Of a DNA stretch of 64,000 nt, positions 16,948-25,722 are shown one piece after another. The stretch is from Clostridiales bacterium (GTDB lineage Bacteria; Bacillota; Clostridia; Oscillospirales; Oscillospiraceae). Location of the stretch: the NCBI GenBank assembly GCA_902362775.1, contig CABIXV010000001.1:600533-664532 (forward strand). Direction: 5' to 3'. Under the pieces are notes generated by a model. The model did not search any database. It was given only the letters and a program-made list of their open reading frames with translations, and was not told where the DNA came from. The position numbers and the translations under genes are program-made. Within the stretch, counting starts at the first letter, position 1. Each line of letters opens with the position of its first letter.

Positions 16948-17102
16948 CTGATATTTCATGTTTTTTTAGCAAAAGATTAGATATCTTTTATTTTCTCTTA
17001 TATTCTTCCGATATCTCTTGATATCTCATTTTTAATTTTTGTTTTTATTCAGTCAAAACTTCAGTTTTTGTAACAGTTTTACTCAAATGGAGGAGATCCC
17101 CC

Positions 17103-17867
17103 ATGAACAAGATTCTATCCCTGACTCGCCGGTGTGTAGAGGACTATCATATGATACAGCCCGGCGACCGGGTAGCCGTCGGTGTATCCGGCGGAAAGGA
17201 CTCCTTGGTCCTGTTGATGGCGCTGGCCAAGCTGCGTGAGTTTTACCCTATCCCCTTCACGGTAGAGGCTTTTACCCTGGATATGGGTCATTCCGATGGG
17301 AGGGACGGGATGGACTTCTCCCCCATCACCCGTCTGTGCGGAGAACTAGGTGTTCCCTACACCATACTGAGCAGTGAGATCCATCACATCATTTTCGATA
17401 TCCGCCGGGAGAAGAACCCTTGCTCCATGTGCGCGAAAATGCGCCGTGGGGCTCTTCACCAGGCCATTCTGGACCGGGGCATCACCAAAATAGCCCTGGG
17501 CCACCACTATGATGACGCCATTGAGACCTTTTTCATGTCTTTGATCTTTGAGGGGCGGCTGTCATGTTTTCAGCCTGTCACCTTCTTAGATCGGACCGGC
17601 ATCACCCAGATTCGCCCTCTCCTCTATTGTGGCGAAAATCTGATTCAGCACACGGCTCAGAGGCTGGGATTGCCCGTAGTCAAAAATCCCTGTCCAGCCA
17701 ATGGGAACACCAAACGGCAGGAGATCAAGGAGCTCATCTACGAACTTCAGGGACGCTACCCTGGGCTGAAAGCCCGCGCCTTCGGCGCCATGCAGCGCCT
17801 TCCCTTGCCGGAGTGGGGACCAGTGGAGCACCGGAGGCGGCCTTTGCCGGAGGAGCTTGGCGAATAA
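17103..17867 (+). CDS. ttcA: TtcA-like tRNA thiolation PP-loop ATPase
   Basis: 254 residues. The PP-loop VGVSGGKDSLVLLMAL lies near 26-41. A CxxC (CSMCAKMRRGAL) near 113-124 and a later Cys (NPCPANGNTKRQEIK) near 198 fit the three-cysteine iron-sulfur site of TtcA-type enzymes that make 2-thiocytidine at tRNA position 32. The ATG at 17103 follows TGGAGGAGATCCCCC. The Firmicute subgroup is also labelled a TilS/TtcA-like ATPase, and its exact target nucleoside is not certain. Confidence 0.85.
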   Translation: MNKILSLTRRCVEDYHMIQPGDRVAVGVSGGKDSLVLLMALAKLREFYPIPFTVEAFTLDMGHSDGRDGMDFSPITRLCGELGVPYTILSSEIHHIIFDIRREKNPCSMCAKMRRGALHQAILDRGITKIALGHHYDDAIETFFMSLIFEGRLSCFQPVTFLDRTGITQIRPLLYCGENLIQHTAQRLGLPVVKNPCPANGNTKRQEIKELIYELQGRYPGLKARAFGAMQRLPLPEWGPVEHRRRPLPEELGE

Positions 17868-17932
17868 CAGGACGGTGTGCTCCTACTAGATACAATATAC
17901 TCAGTTATACCAGAGGTACCGTCGGGAGACAT

Positions 17933-17970
17933 AAAAACGGCCGCCTGTGCAGAAATGCACAGGCGGCTTT
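17933..17970. terminator. Bidirectional terminator between ttcA and the Vat-like gene
   Basis: Twelve-base arms GCCGCCTGTGCA and TGCACAGGCGGC with a GAAA loop. The minus strand has a five-T run after CG; the plus strand has a short TTTCTG. Confidence 0.8.
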
Positions 17971-17981
17971 CTGATTTCTCT

Positions 17982-18641
17982 CTATTCTTTCGCCAGCAAG
18001 TGTTCCAAGCTCTGGCGCACCTTTTCTAGGTCCGGGTCGCAGAGCAGCGGCAAGACAGATACCAGCGCCTCTCCCTCCAGTTCCCACCACCGGAACCGGA
18101 GGAGTAATTCAGTCAAACTCTCATCAAAGCGCCGCTTCAGAAAGCGGGCTGGGTTCCCCCCATAGACAGTATAAGGCGGTACATCCTTCGCCACCACAGA
18201 GCAGGCAGCGATAATAGCCCCGTCGCCAATGCTCACCCCCGGCAGGATGACGCTATTCCGCCCTATCCAAACGTCATTTCCCACTACCGTGTCCCCTTTG
18301 AAGGGCAGTTGCTCCAGGTGGGGCGGGGTATTTTCTGCCCAAGCTCCCCCAAAGACATGGAAGGGATAGGTGCTGACGCTACTGATCCGGTGATTGGCCG
18401 AGCCCATAATAAACTGCACGCCGCTGGCAATGGCGCAAAATCTACCGATGATCAGCCTGTCCCCAAACTCCGGCCAGTTGAACAGGACATTATTTTTCTC
18501 AAAGGACGTGGGGTCCACAGGGTCGTCGTAGTAAGTATAATCCCCCACAGAGATGTTAGGGGCAGTAATCACATTTTTCAAAAAGCAGGTAGTCCCATAC
18601 GCATTGGGGAACAACACATTGGGATCCGGGATTCGGTCCAT
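17982..18641 (-). CDS. Vat/CatB-like hexapeptide-repeat acetyltransferase
   Basis: 219 residues. A left-handed beta-helix with hexapeptide repeats: LIIGRFCAIASGVQFIMGSA, then TVVGNDVWIGRNSVILPGVS and IGDGAIIAACSVVAKDV. The NHR motif carries the catalytic His of xenobiotic acetyltransferases, and STYPFHVFGGAW matches the STYPF-x-x-F-G loop of the streptogramin A acetyltransferases. Members move acetyl from acetyl-CoA to virginiamycin M-type drugs or chloramphenicol; chromosomal relatives in gut anaerobes often have no known drug. The C-terminal residues about 170-219 form a helical tail. Single gene, with a terminator behind it and no mobility genes close by. Confidence 0.85.
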   Translation of the reverse strand: MDRIPDPNVLFPNAYGTTCFLKNVITAPNISVGDYTYYDDPVDPTSFEKNNVLFNWPEFGDRLIIGRFCAIASGVQFIMGSANHRISSVSTYPFHVFGGAWAENTPPHLEQLPFKGDTVVGNDVWIGRNSVILPGVSIGDGAIIAACSVVAKDVPPYTVYGGNPARFLKRRFDESLTELLLRFRWWELEGEALVSVLPLLCDPDLEKVRQSLEHLLAKE

Positions 18642-18795
18642 TTCAAATCATTCCTCCTTTAAAGTCGATCTTTCACATCCTTTCTCCCTGTATATACAGT
18701 AGCTACCGCCCGCCTTTTCCGCATCTCTTTCATATTATCCACCTTATTTTCATTTTCTTAATTTTAACAGAGCCGGTACGGCCATCCTCGGGCTC

Positions 18796-19368
18796 TCATA
18801 GGCCGGGTCCGGGACGGTGCTCCAGAAAGCAGCCCTCCTCATGGGACCAAATGACCCCTACGGCCTGGAGGTAGGCGTAGATGATGACTGTCCCCACAAA
18901 AGTCATTCCCCGTTTTTTCAGATCCTTGGATACCCGGTCGGACAGCGGGGAGCTGGCCTTCCCCTGCTCACAGACCACCTGGCCCTCCGTCCAGTGCCAC
19001 AGATAGCGGTCGAAGCTGCCCCATTCCCTCTGAATCTCTCGGAACACCCGGGCGTTCTGGACGGCGGCAGCGATCTTCCTCCCGTTGCGGATGATGCCTG
19101 GGTCACTTTTCAAGCGGGCCTGCTCCTCCGGTCCATAGGAGCACACTTTCTCCAGGTTGAAGCCGTCAAAGGCCCTGGAAAAAGCCTCCCACTTATTGAG
19201 GACACACTCCCAGGACAGTCCAGCCTGAAAATTCTCCAGGATCAGCATTTCAAAGAGCTTTTGGTCGTCGTGGACGGGGACCCCCCACTCCTTATCGTGG
19301 TATTGGAGGTACCGGGGGTTGTTGGGGTTAGCCCACGGGCACCTTGTCTTTCTATCTGGCCAGTCCAT
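18796..19368 (-). CDS. tag: DNA-3-methyladenine glycosylase I
   Basis: 190 residues. The zinc ligands are visible: Cys in RCPWAN, His in YHDKEWGVP, and His/Cys in SHEEGC near the end. The helix-hairpin region LILENFQAGLSWECVLNKW is typical. It removes 3-methyladenine from alkylated DNA. The ATG at 19368 has GAGGAGGGGGAGC upstream; the downstream end of ogt lies only a few bases before it, so the two repair genes form one operon. Confidence 0.95.
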   Translation of the reverse strand: MDWPDRKTRCPWANPNNPRYLQYHDKEWGVPVHDDQKLFEMLILENFQAGLSWECVLNKWEAFSRAFDGFNLEKVCSYGPEEQARLKSDPGIIRNGRKIAAAVQNARVFREIQREWGSFDRYLWHWTEGQVVCEQGKASSPLSDRVSKDLKKRGMTFVGTVIIYAYLQAVGVIWSHEEGCFLEHRPGPGL

Positions 19369-19379
19369 GCTCCCCCTCC

Positions 19380-19919
19380 TCACAGCGCCGTTCCCCGTGT
19401 AGGGGTGCTGAGTGTTGTCACATCAATCCCCTCCAAAGAGAGGAGATACCTTTTCTTTTCCAATCCTCCGGCATAGCCGGTCAAGCTGCTGTCGCTCCCC
19501 ACCACCCGGTGGCAGGGAATGATGATGGAGATGGGATTATGCCCCACCGCGCCGCCCACTGCCTGGGCCGACATGGAGGCTCTGCCCAGGCGAGCCGCCA
19601 TCTCTTTCGCCAGGTGACCATAGGTCGTCAGCTCTCCATATGGAATCTGGCACAGCAGCTCCCACACCGCTTGGCGGAACTCTCCGCCCCGCGGCGCCAA
19701 GGGGAGCTCCGACGGGTCAGGCCTCTCCCTTGCAAAGTACCGCTCCAGCCATGTTCGGGTCATAGCAAAGACGGGCAGGTCATCCCTTTGGACCAGTTCC
19801 TCCCGGATGGCGCCGCCAAAATATTTCTGGCCCTCCATCCACAGGCCTGTCAGACTGGTCCCATCGCTGGCCAGCATAAGAGGGCCGACGGGTGAATCAT
19901 AGCTGGTCCGGTAGTACAT
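19380..19919 (-). CDS. ogt: Methylated-DNA--protein-cysteine methyltransferase
   Basis: 179 residues. The active-site motif IIPCHRVV is near residue 138, preceded by the helix-turn-helix FRQAVWELLCQIPYGELTTY and the arginine-finger region. It takes the methyl group from O6-methylguanine onto its own cysteine. The ATG at 19919 follows GAGGAGGAAAAACG. It is paired with tag downstream, giving a small alkylation-repair operon. Confidence 0.95.
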   Translation of the reverse strand: MYYRTSYDSPVGPLMLASDGTSLTGLWMEGQKYFGGAIREELVQRDDLPVFAMTRTWLERYFARERPDPSELPLAPRGGEFRQAVWELLCQIPYGELTTYGHLAKEMAARLGRASMSAQAVGGAVGHNPISIIIPCHRVVGSDSSLTGYAGGLEKKRYLLSLEGIDVTTLSTPTRGTAL

Positions 19920-20217
19920 CGTTTTTCCTCCTCTACTCTATGTTTCAAACCGCCCAGGTACGCTCCCGCCTGAAATTGGCTTCTGGCGGTGAGGGAAGGG
20001 ACAAGGCGGTTAGATTCTTTCATAGAACTATTATACCATATTTCTCTAAAAATCGCCCCGTTTTTTTATCCGCTGGACCGGCCTTTTGGGCCACTCCACA
20101 GGGAAAATCCAAGCCTCCCCGTCGGATTTCTGCCTGTCACCCCTTGCATCCCCGGCTTAAAACAGATATAATATTTGGGCTGATTCATAAAAATACCATT
20201 TAGAAAGAGGGATCGCC
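19920..20217. other. Divergent intergenic region between ogt and ychF
   Basis: No gene seen. It holds an extended -10 TGGTATAAT on the minus strand (20038-20030, no clear -35) for ogt-tag and the ychF promoter on the plus strand. The rest is pyrimidine-rich without an open frame. Confidence 0.5.
20144..20172 (+). promoter_or_regulatory. Promoter of ychF
   Basis: TTGCAT (20144-20149), 17-bp spacer, perfect TATAAT (20167-20172), 45 bases before the TTG start. Confidence 0.65.
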
Positions 20218-21306
20218 TTGAAATTGGGCATCGTGGGGCTTCCAAACGTTGGAAAGAGCACCCTGTTCAACGCCATCACCAACGCTGGCGCCGAGAGCGC
20301 CAACTACCCCTTCTGCACCATCGACCCCAACGTGGGCATGGTGGCTGTCCCTGACTACCGGCTGGATAAGCTGTCCGAGATGTACCACCCCAAGAAGACC
20401 ACACCAGCGGTCATCGAATTTGTGGACATCGCCGGTCTGGTGAAGGGAGCCAGCAAGGGAGAGGGCCTGGGCAACAAATTCCTGGGCAACATCCGCATGA
20501 CCGACGCCATTGTCCATGTAGTCCGGTGCTTTGATGACGACAACGTCATCCATGTGGAGGGGTCCACTGATCCCGTCCGGGACATGGACACCATCGACCT
20601 GGAACTGGTAATGGCTGATTTGGAGATGGTAGAGCGGCGCATTGACAAGGCCAAAAAGATGGCCAAGGGGGACAAGAAGTTCCTTCAGGAGGCGGCCGAC
20701 TTTGAGGGTCTGCGGGACTGGCTCAACGACGGCAAATCCGCCCGCTCCTATGAAGCGGTGGATATCGCCGCCGAATATCCCGACTGTGAGTTGCTGTCCT
20801 TAAAGCCCGTCATCTACGCCGCCAATTTGGACGAGGAGGGATTCTCAGATCCCCACTCCGTCCCCTACTACCAGCAGGTGGAGGAGCGCGCCGCCGCTCA
20901 GGGGGCCCAGGTCATCCCTGTGTGCGCCAAGCTGGAGGCGGAGATCGCCCAGCTGGACGGCGAGGAGAAGAAGATGTTTCTGGACGACCTGGGGGTAGCC
21001 GAGTCCGGCCTGGACCGGCTGGTGAAGGCCAGCTACACCCTGCTGGGCCTGATCTCCTACTTGACCTCCGGCGAGGACGAGTGCCGGGCCTGGACCATCG
21101 CGAAGGGGACCAAGGCCCCCCAGGCCGCTGGCAAGATACACTCCGATTTTGAACGGGGTTTCATCCGGGCTGAAGTGGTCTCTTACGAGGACCTGATGGC
21201 CTGCGGCACCATGGCCGCCGCCAGGGAGAAGGGCCTGATCCGCTCTGAGGGCAAGGAGTATGTCGTCCAGGACGGCGATATCATCCTCTTCCGATTTAAT
21301 GTATAG
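20218..21306 (+). CDS. ychF: Redox-regulated ATPase YchF (Obg family)
   Basis: 362 residues, full length. The P-loop [15 protein letters not shown] is at residues 7-21, the switch region [21 protein letters not shown] near 68-88, a nucleotide motif of the NMxE type fitting ATP rather than GTP preference, and the C-terminal TGS domain ([20 protein letters not shown]). The TTG start is preceded by AAAGAGGGATCG. YchF binds ribosomes and helps control translation and oxidative stress responses. Confidence 0.96.
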   Translation: MKLGIVGLPNVGKSTLFNAITNAGAESANYPFCTIDPNVGMVAVPDYRLDKLSEMYHPKKTTPAVIEFVDIAGLVKGASKGEGLGNKFLGNIRMTDAIVHVVRCFDDDNVIHVEGSTDPVRDMDTIDLELVMADLEMVERRIDKAKKMAKGDKKFLQEAADFEGLRDWLNDGKSARSYEAVDIAAEYPDCELLSLKPVIYAANLDEEGFSDPHSVPYYQQVEERAAAQGAQVIPVCAKLEAEIAQLDGEEKKMFLDDLGVAESGLDRLVKASYTLLGLISYLTSGEDECRAWTIAKGTKAPQAAGKIHSDFERGFIRAEVVSYEDLMACGTMAAAREKGLIRSEGKEYVVQDGDIILFRFNV

Positions 21307-21425
21307 GACCTGTCCGCCTAGCCAGGAGCACCCCGCGCCCCACCGACACGCGGCGTTGAAGGCGGGGGCCGCCGTTCTGTCTGGGCTCTATATCTGAATA
21401 TTGATCGCTGAGAGGTAGCTGCTAC

Positions 21426-21983
21426 ATGAATATTATGGTCGATCTGTTCGTCACCTTCGCCAAGGTGGGGGTATGCACCTTTGGCGGCGGCTATGCCATG
21501 CTTCCCATCCTTCAGCGGGAGGTGGTGGAGAAAAAGGGCTGGGCCACCGAGGAGGAGCTCACCGACTACTTCGCCGTGGGACAGTGCACCCCCGGTATTA
21601 TCGCGGTAAATACCGCCACTTTCATCGGATACAAGTACAGGGGAATCCCTGGCGGTGTGCTGGCCACCCTGGGCCTGGTCTTTCCCTCCCTTGTCATCAT
21701 CACCTTGATCGCCGCCTTCCTGTCCAACTTTGCGGATATCCCTGTGGTCCAGCATGCGTTGGCGGGCATCAACGCCGCTGTGGTGGCCCTGATTGCCGCC
21801 AGTGTGGTCAAGCTGGGCAAGTCCAACTTGAAGGACGCCCTGTCTGTATGTATTTTCCTGGCCGTCCTGCTGCTGGCCTTCTTTGTGGACCTGTCCCCCG
21901 TCATTCTTATTGTGTGCTCCGGCGTGGTTGGCTATGTGGCCCGTATGATAGCCGGTATGAAGAAGGGAGGGGCTGACCAATGA
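21426..21983 (+). CDS. Chromate transporter half-protein 1 (ChrA family)
   Basis: 185 residues. The ChrA signature FAKVGVCTFGGGYAMLPIL is at the N-terminus, followed by AVGQCTPGIIAVNTATFIGY. Four to six membrane helices. ChrA-type half proteins work as heterodimers of two short chains, each carrying one CHR domain, and may export chromate or another oxyanion; in gut anaerobes the real substrate is unclear. It overlaps the second half gene by four bases (ATGA). Confidence 0.9.
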   Translation: MNIMVDLFVTFAKVGVCTFGGGYAMLPILQREVVEKKGWATEEELTDYFAVGQCTPGIIAVNTATFIGYKYRGIPGGVLATLGLVFPSLVIITLIAAFLSNFADIPVVQHALAGINAAVVALIAASVVKLGKSNLKDALSVCIFLAVLLLAFFVDLSPVILIVCSGVVGYVARMIAGMKKGGADQ

Positions 21984-22543
21984 TCTTACTGCGCCTGTTT
22001 TTTGAATTTGCCAAGGTGGGCCTCTTTGCCGTGGGCGGTGGACTGGCCACCATCCCCTTCCTCCAGGACATGGGGACCCGCACTGGCTGGTTCACCGACG
22101 TGGAGCTGACCACCATGATCGCCGTGTCCGAGTCCACCCCCGGTCCCATGGGCGTCAACATGGCCACCTATGTGGGCTTTGAGATCCTCGGTCTACCCGG
22201 CGCTGTGGTTGCCACTCTGGGGCTCATCTTCCCCTCCATCGTAGTTATCATCATCATCGCCGGCTTCCTCCAGAAATTCCGCCAGTCCAAGGCGGTGGAC
22301 GTCGTCTTTTACGGCCTGCGCCCCGCCTCTACCGGGCTGATTGCCTCCGCTGGGTTGAGCGTGGCTGTTTCGGTATTCCTGCTGGTGGGCGGCACCGCGG
22401 AGCACACCTTTGCCCTCCACTGGCCTTCTATCGCCCTGGCCGTAGCTATCTTCCTGTGTATGCAGACCAAGAAGCTGAAGAAGCTCCATCCCATTGTCTT
22501 TATCGCCGCTGCCGCCGTGATCGGCGCTATATTCCAGTTTTAA
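21980..22543 (+). CDS. Chromate transporter half-protein 2 (ChrA family)
   Basis: 187 residues, with the matching signature FAKVGLFAVGGGLATIPFLQ and VSESTPGPMGVNMATYVG. It pairs with the preceding half protein; the overlapping start and stop suggest equal production of both chains. A terminator follows directly. Confidence 0.9.
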   Translation: MILLRLFFEFAKVGLFAVGGGLATIPFLQDMGTRTGWFTDVELTTMIAVSESTPGPMGVNMATYVGFEILGLPGAVVATLGLIFPSIVVIIIIAGFLQKFRQSKAVDVVFYGLRPASTGLIASAGLSVAVSVFLLVGGTAEHTFALHWPSIALAVAIFLCMQTKKLKKLHPIVFIAAAAVIGAIFQF

Positions 22544-22550
22544 AGCGGAC

Positions 22551-22586
22551 AGCGCCCGCCCCACGGAGGGGCAGGCGCTCTCTTTT
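22551..22586 (+). terminator. Intrinsic terminator of the chromate transporter pair
   Basis: Arms AGCGCCCGCCCC and GGGGCAGGCGCT (one mismatch) with a five-base loop, then CTCTTTT. Confidence 0.75.
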
Positions 22587-22622
22587 CACGTTCCACTACC
22601 ATCTAAATTACGAGGGACCGAT

Positions 22623-23186
22623 ATGTACATAGATAAAAACCGCTATACCACCCGCCCCACTGACGACCGCATCCCCCAGGAATTTGCCATCTATGACCGG
22701 CTGGAGGAGCTGTCCATTCCCTTTGTCCGGGTTGACCATGACCACGCCGACACCATTGAGTTCTGCCAGGAGGTAGAGGCGGTCCTGGGCTCTAAGATCT
22801 GCAAAAATCTGTTTCTCTGCAACCGCCAGCAGACGGAGTTCTATCTGTTGATGATGCCGGGCGACAAGCCCTTTAAAACCAAATTCCTGTCCGCCCAACT
22901 GGGGTGCGCCCGGTTGTCCTTCGCCGATGACGGCCATATGCGAGACTTCCTTCAGACCGTTCCCGGCTCCGTATCCGCTCTGGAGCTGCTCTTTGACGCC
23001 CAACATCAGGTCCAGTTGGTCATTGACCGGGATCTGCTGGCCGACGAATTCATCAGTGGCCACCCTGGCCGCTCCACCTCTACCCTCCAGTTGAAGCGGG
23101 AGGATCTGCTGAGATTTGTGGAGTCCACCGGCCACAGCCCCATCTATGTGGATCTGCCCGACCCCCGTATGGAGGATCAGGCATGA
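22623..23186 (+). CDS. Prolyl-tRNA editing domain protein (YbaK/ProX family)
   Basis: 187 residues. The N-terminal FAIYDRLEELSIPFVRVDHD and the core KNLFLCNRQQTEFYLLMMPG, with GSVSALELLFD and DEFISGHPGRSTSTLQL, fit free-standing trans-editing proteins of the ProX/PrdX group, which clear Ala from Ala-tRNA-Pro. The genome's prolyl-tRNA synthetase in this window (54337-55782) is an archaeal-type enzyme without an inserted editing domain, so a separate editing protein makes sense. No operon partner. Confidence 0.85.
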   Translation: MYIDKNRYTTRPTDDRIPQEFAIYDRLEELSIPFVRVDHDHADTIEFCQEVEAVLGSKICKNLFLCNRQQTEFYLLMMPGDKPFKTKFLSAQLGCARLSFADDGHMRDFLQTVPGSVSALELLFDAQHQVQLVIDRDLLADEFISGHPGRSTSTLQLKREDLLRFVESTGHSPIYVDLPDPRMEDQA

Positions 23187-23230
23187 AAAAGCCTCCGGCC
23201 CCTTGCTAACGGGCCGGAGGCTTTTGTTTT
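23187..23230. terminator. Bidirectional terminator
   Basis: Fifteen-base arms AAAAGCCTCCGGCCC and GGGCCGGAGGCTTTT with a nine-base loop and GTTTT. Serves the editing gene and the opposing CofE-like gene. Confidence 0.85.
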
Positions 23231-23234
23231 CCTG

Positions 23235-23939
23235 TTATGCCCGGCGGATGATGCCCATGGGCGTACATTCCTCTCCCTGGCCCAGGGGGTTATCCCCCAG
23301 GATCTTGGCGATCTGGTCCATAGAGGGCTGTTTTTCCGAGAAACCTAAAATATTGGCCCCCAAGTCGTTGATGTCCACGATGGCCACCGGGTGTCCAAGG
23401 GCCTTCGCCAGACTCTTGGCCGTCCCCATGGGGTCGGCCGGAGTGAGGACCACATAGTGGTCATAGGGCGGAATGGTGCCCTCCGTAGGGCCGTCGATGC
23501 CTCTGGCTTTCGGTCCGGCCACAATGTAGAACCACCCCTTCTTTCCCAGCAGCTTGCCGATGACCGAGCAGAAGGCGGCGAAGAGGATGCGCAAGGTACC
23601 GCACTCCTGAAGGGCCATCTCCATAGTCTCCGGAATCCCCAGGCCAATGCCCGCCGGGGTCTTAGTGACATAGCGGCTCAAGGTGACGGCCAGCTTACGG
23701 GGCTTAATATCCTCCATGGGGATGGCACGGCACTGGGTACAGGCCACTGCCTTCTCCGAAATGAAGAGAATATCTCCCTCCCTCATCAGATCCTGGGGAT
23801 ATTTTTTCACCACGTCCGCCATATCGTCATCCTTTGTGATCAAGTGTGTCTTGACCGGGATACGCATATAGTCCACCCCATCCACCGCGCGGATCAGGTT
23901 TTTCCCCGGATTGGGGGTAAAGTTCATCTCTTCGCTCAT
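23235..23939 (-). CDS. CofE-like F420 gamma-glutamyl ligase domain protein
   Basis: 234 residues. Motifs of PF01996: VKTHLITKDDDM near the N-terminus, GDILFISEKAVACTQCR, then GIGLGIPETMEMALQECG and VDINDLGANILG near the end. True CofE adds glutamate to F420-0; F420 is not expected in this lineage and no other cof/fbi genes are visible. Homologues are common in Clostridia with unknown substrates. It has its own extended -10 promoter and a terminator, so it is probably monocistronic. Confidence 0.8.
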   Translation of the reverse strand: MSEEMNFTPNPGKNLIRAVDGVDYMRIPVKTHLITKDDDMADVVKKYPQDLMREGDILFISEKAVACTQCRAIPMEDIKPRKLAVTLSRYVTKTPAGIGLGIPETMEMALQECGTLRILFAAFCSVIGKLLGKKGWFYIVAGPKARGIDGPTEGTIPPYDHYVVLTPADPMGTAKSLAKALGHPVAIVDINDLGANILGFSEKQPSMDQIAKILGDNPLGQGEECTPMGIIRRA

Positions 23940-24004
23940 TTGTGAAGCGCTCCTCTCAACGGGCAGCGTGATGCCCTAAACATTATCGCCCAGCAGCGGC
24001 TCCT

Positions 24005-24013
24005 ATTATAACA
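24005..24013 (-). promoter_or_regulatory. Extended -10 promoter of the CofE-like gene
   Basis: Minus strand TGTTATAAT, 65 bases before the ATG; no convincing -35. Confidence 0.45.
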
Positions 24014-24041
24014 CCGGCGGCCTTCGAGAGCCACATTTTTT

Positions 24042-25334
24042 TCACTCCGCCTCCCGCCCCAGCAGGACGCTGCCCTCCACAGCGGTGAAAGTTACCTGTC
24101 TGATCTGATTGTGCAGGTTCTCCCCGCTTTGGAGGGCAACCTCTGTATACCGGGTGGTGTGGCCCCGCCACAGGCCGTCCCGCTCCTCCTCAAAGAGGAC
24201 AGGCAGGGTCCGCCCCACAAACCGCTCCAGGTATTCCCGCTCCATCTGGGCGGCCACGGCCGCTCCCCGCCGAGCCCGCTCCTCCTTGATGGCCTTAGGC
24301 ACCTGGCCCGCCATCTGGGCCGCCGGAGTGCCCGGCCGCCTGGAGTAGGGGAAAATGTGCATGGCGGAAAATGCGCACCGCTGGATAAAGTCCATTGTCT
24401 GCCCAAATTCCGCCTCCGTCTCCCCCGGAAAGCCCACGATCATATCCGTAGTGATGGCCGGGTCCTCGAAGTGGTCCCGCAGCAGGGCCACGCTCTCATA
24501 AAACCGCTCTGTGTCATATTTCCGGTTCATCCGCTTCAGGGTGGCGTCACAGCCGCTCTGCATGGACAGGTGGAAGTGGGGACACAGGTTGTCCAGCCGG
24601 GCCGCCCTGGTACAGAACTCCCTGGTGACAGTCCGGGGCTCCAGAGAGCCCAGCCGGACCCGGCAGCCGGGGACCGCCTGACACACCCCTTCGACCAGGT
24701 CGATGAGAGCAGTGCCATCCTTTCGCTCCTGTCCCCATGAGGAAATTTCGATGCCGGTGAGGACCAGTTCCTGGTAGCCCTCCGCCGCCAGTTGGGCGGC
24801 CTGTTCCTTCGCTTTTTCCAAAGGCAGGGACCGGATGGGGCCTCTGGCGTATGGGATGATACAGTAAGTACAGAAGTTGACGCAGCCGTCCTCCACCTTC
24901 AGCATGGCCCTGGTGCGGCCCTCCAGCCCGCCGGCGGGCAGGACCTCAAAGGCCCGCCTTTTCAGCGCGTCGTCCAGGGCGGTGATGGGCTGGCGCTCCC
25001 GCCAGGTCCGCTCCAGCAGGTCTACAAAGCCGGCCCGGTCCCCGGTGCCGGACACCAGGTCAATGGACAGCCCCTCCAGCTCCGCCGGATGCGTCTGGGG
25101 ATAGCAGCCGCACACGGCAATGACGGCGTCCGGGGCGCGCTTTCTGGCCCGGCGGATCACCTGTCTGGACTTCTTGTCACTTACTGCGGTGACCGTGCAG
25201 GTGTTGATGATGTAGGCGTCTGCCTCTCCCTCAAAGGGCACCAGAAGATGGCCACGGGCAGTCACGATCTGCTCCAGGGCCTGTGTCTCGTACTGGTTGA
25301 CCTTGCATCCAAGGGTGTAAAAGGCGATTCTCAT
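24042..25334 (-). CDS. mtaB: tRNA t6A37 methylthiotransferase MtaB
   Basis: 430 residues. N-terminal UPF0004 domain with its three cysteines (TLGCKVNQYE, INTCTV, CGCYPQ); radical SAM cluster motif C-x3-C-x2-C in CVNFCTYCIIPYARG near 152-166; C-terminal TRAM domain (GRTLPVLFEEE onward). The enzyme turns t6A into ms2t6A at position 37 of ANN-decoding tRNAs. The ATG overlaps the cupin gene stop (ATGA). Confidence 0.95.
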   Translation of the reverse strand: MRIAFYTLGCKVNQYETQALEQIVTARGHLLVPFEGEADAYIINTCTVTAVSDKKSRQVIRRARKRAPDAVIAVCGCYPQTHPAELEGLSIDLVSGTGDRAGFVDLLERTWRERQPITALDDALKRRAFEVLPAGGLEGRTRAMLKVEDGCVNFCTYCIIPYARGPIRSLPLEKAKEQAAQLAAEGYQELVLTGIEISSWGQERKDGTALIDLVEGVCQAVPGCRVRLGSLEPRTVTREFCTRAARLDNLCPHFHLSMQSGCDATLKRMNRKYDTERFYESVALLRDHFEDPAITTDMIVGFPGETEAEFGQTMDFIQRCAFSAMHIFPYSRRPGTPAAQMAGQVPKAIKEERARRGAAVAAQMEREYLERFVGRTLPVLFEEERDGLWRGHTTRYTEVALQSGENLHNQIRQVTFTAVEGSVLLGREAE

Positions 25335-25666
25335 GCGCCGTGGTTGGGAATGATGGCCACCAGGACCAGGTCCTCGGTGCCGTCATTCATCAGGCGGTGG
25401 CCATGGCCCTTGGGGCAGTAATGAAAGCTGCCGGGAGCCAGCGGCTCGTCCACTCCGTCACACAGTACCTTTCCGGTCCCGGACAGGATATAGAACGCCT
25501 CGCTGTCCACCTCATGGGTGTGCATCCCCAGGTGGCTGCCGGGGGTCAGGCGGATCTGCATGATCTTGTTATTTTCGTCCTGGAAGGTCCGGGTGTACAT
25601 CTCCCCCTCCCCGCCTCGAGGCTTGGGGACCAGGTTCTCCTGCAGCTTTTCAAACTCTATGAGCAT
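25331..25666 (-). CDS. Small cupin-domain protein
   Basis: 111 residues. One cupin barrel: motif 1 is GSHLGMHTHEVDSEAFYILSG (His residues and Glu as metal ligands) and motif 2 is GSFHYCPKGHGHRLMNDG. The substrate is unknown; the fold suits metal-dependent isomerases, oxygenases or simple sensors. The ATG has AAGGAGGAAAAATT upstream. It overlaps mtaB by four bases and follows the AAA+ gene by 56 bases, so the three may be one transcript. Confidence 0.8.
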   Translation of the reverse strand: MLIEFEKLQENLVPKPRGGEGEMYTRTFQDENNKIMQIRLTPGSHLGMHTHEVDSEAFYILSGTGKVLCDGVDEPLAPGSFHYCPKGHGHRLMNDGTEDLVLVAIIPNHGA

Positions 25667-25722
25667 AATTTTTCCTCCTTATGTTGCGCTCTTTCCCTCT
25701 GTCTTTCAGGGGAGAGCAGTTC

